DNA of 6,571 nt from Pseudomonadota bacterium. Lineage in GTDB: Bacteria > Pseudomonadota > Alphaproteobacteria > Azospirillales > Azospirillaceae. Below the pieces are notes generated by a model that saw nothing but the letters and a program-made list of their open reading frames with translations, did not search any database and was not told where the DNA came from. The stretch lies in NCBI GenBank assembly GCA_023413605.1, contig JAEZPL010000375.1:1-6571 (forward strand). Reading direction: 5' to 3'. The position numbers and the translations under genes were made by a program. Positions 6,081-6,571 of this stretch are shown piece after piece (position 1 is the first letter of the stretch; every line of letters starts with the position of its first letter).

Positions 6081-6571
6081 TCAAGGTTGCCTGGAACGCG
6101 GGTCAGCCTCGGCGAATTGTCCGTCCGTGTGCAGGATGCGGCACTCGTCCAGCGCGCTCAGCGCCCAGGATGAGCCGCCGAGGCTGACGTCGCCGATCTT
6201 GCCCTCTCCCTCACTGTGCAGGGAAACGGCCTTCGACCGCATGAAGGGCTCGAACAGATCCTCATACTTCGGCAGGTCCACCGGGACCATGACGCCGCCG
6301 TTCGGCAGAGGGCGGGCTTCCAGCGCCAGCTTCGCGCCGTCGGGGAAGATGGCCATAAGCCGGCTCTGCTCGTCGCTTGGCTGGGCGTGCTGATCGCCGT
6401 TGACCAGCATGGCCGCTCCCTTCGCCGTCGCACGGAAGGACAGGGGCGAGGCGGAGTCGGTGCGCGTGGCGAAGCAGTAGGCGGTCCCGGTCTTGGTCGC
6501 GGGATGGGCGCGCACGACCCAGCCCTTGTTCTGCGCGACGATGCGCCCGGGCGCGTCGGACAGGCCGGGGG
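6081..6571 (-). CDS. C-terminal part of an unrecognised protein (5' end outside window)
   Basis: The frame is open from the right edge to a TGA at 6083-6081, giving about 163 visible residues. A GTG at 6515 could start a 144-residue protein, but coding-like sequence (GRIVAQNKGWVV) continues upstream to the edge, so the true start is probably outside. There is no membrane segment. Features are two cysteines (in TAYCFATRTD and ALDECRI), an alternating beta-type pattern (MAIFPDGAKLALEARPLPNGGVMVPVD), and a terminal LGGSSWALSALDEC. The last resembles the end of several alphaproteobacterial periplasmic proteins in which a Gly/Ser-Ala-Leu-Leu-Cys helix closes a disulphide. I infer an exported protein but cannot name a family. 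It lies 39 bp upstream of the eamA-like gene on the same strand, so read-through is possible. Confidence 0.7.
   Translation of the reverse strand, partial: PGLSDAPGRIVAQNKGWVVRAHPATKTGTAYCFATRTDSASPLSFRATAKGAAMLVNGDQHAQPSDEQSRLMAIFPDGAKLALEARPLPNGGVMVPVDLPKYEDLFEPFMRSKAVSLHSEGEGKIGDVSLGGSSWALSALDECRILHTDGQFAEADPRSRQP

Noticed and set aside
5340..6173. A 277-codon plus-strand open frame opposite the exporter gene
   Set aside because: The translation is a Gln/Arg/Gly-rich low-complexity string, the antisense of a hydrophobic transporter. It is not a gene.

Overview
This is a GC-rich, densely coded stretch of what looks like an alphaproteobacterial chromosome. The short, editing-domain-less prolyl-tRNA synthetase followed by a lipoprotein-export permease/ATPase pair (proS-lolC-lolD) is an arrangement I know from Alphaproteobacteria. 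The codon bias and the two unrecognised exported proteins would fit Rhodospirillales (Azospirillum-like), but that finer placement is inference. I see no mobile element, tRNA, rRNA, CRISPR array or defence system.

Layout. Positions 3-251 hold the C-terminal end of an unrecognised protein that runs in from the left edge. Its stop codon overlaps or nearly touches a small predicted secreted protein (260-658). A 150-bp non-coding gap follows, with a candidate promoter and a perfect hairpin, and leads into proS (809-2122). Two terminator-like hairpins lie in the 133-bp gap before lolC (2256-3503). lolC overlaps lolD (3496-4191) by 8 bp. The lolD stop codon sits inside a 19-bp tandem duplication. 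Next comes a Tat-signal dienelactone-hydrolase-family enzyme (4296-5153). It converges, with a 9-bp gap, on a minus-strand EamA/DMT-family exporter gene (5163-6041). Upstream of the exporter, also on the minus strand, is the C-terminal part of an unrecognised protein (6081 to beyond 6571).

Function. proS is translation housekeeping. LolC and LolD form the inner-membrane machine that releases outer-membrane lipoproteins to the periplasmic carrier LolA. The hydrolase is predicted to be exported folded by the Tat system. The EamA-like protein is a likely inner-membrane metabolite exporter resembling the cysteine/O-acetylserine exporter of E. coli. Apart from lolCD, the genes do not form one obvious pathway.

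This is mostly an ordinary core-genome region. The points worth a second look are regulatory or architectural: tandem hairpins between proS and lolC, a hairpin in the proS leader, the duplicated lolD end, a possible leaderless eamA-like mRNA, a long inverted repeat at the convergent junction, and sequence differences in the LolA-binding 'hook' of LolC. I found no convincing new biological system.
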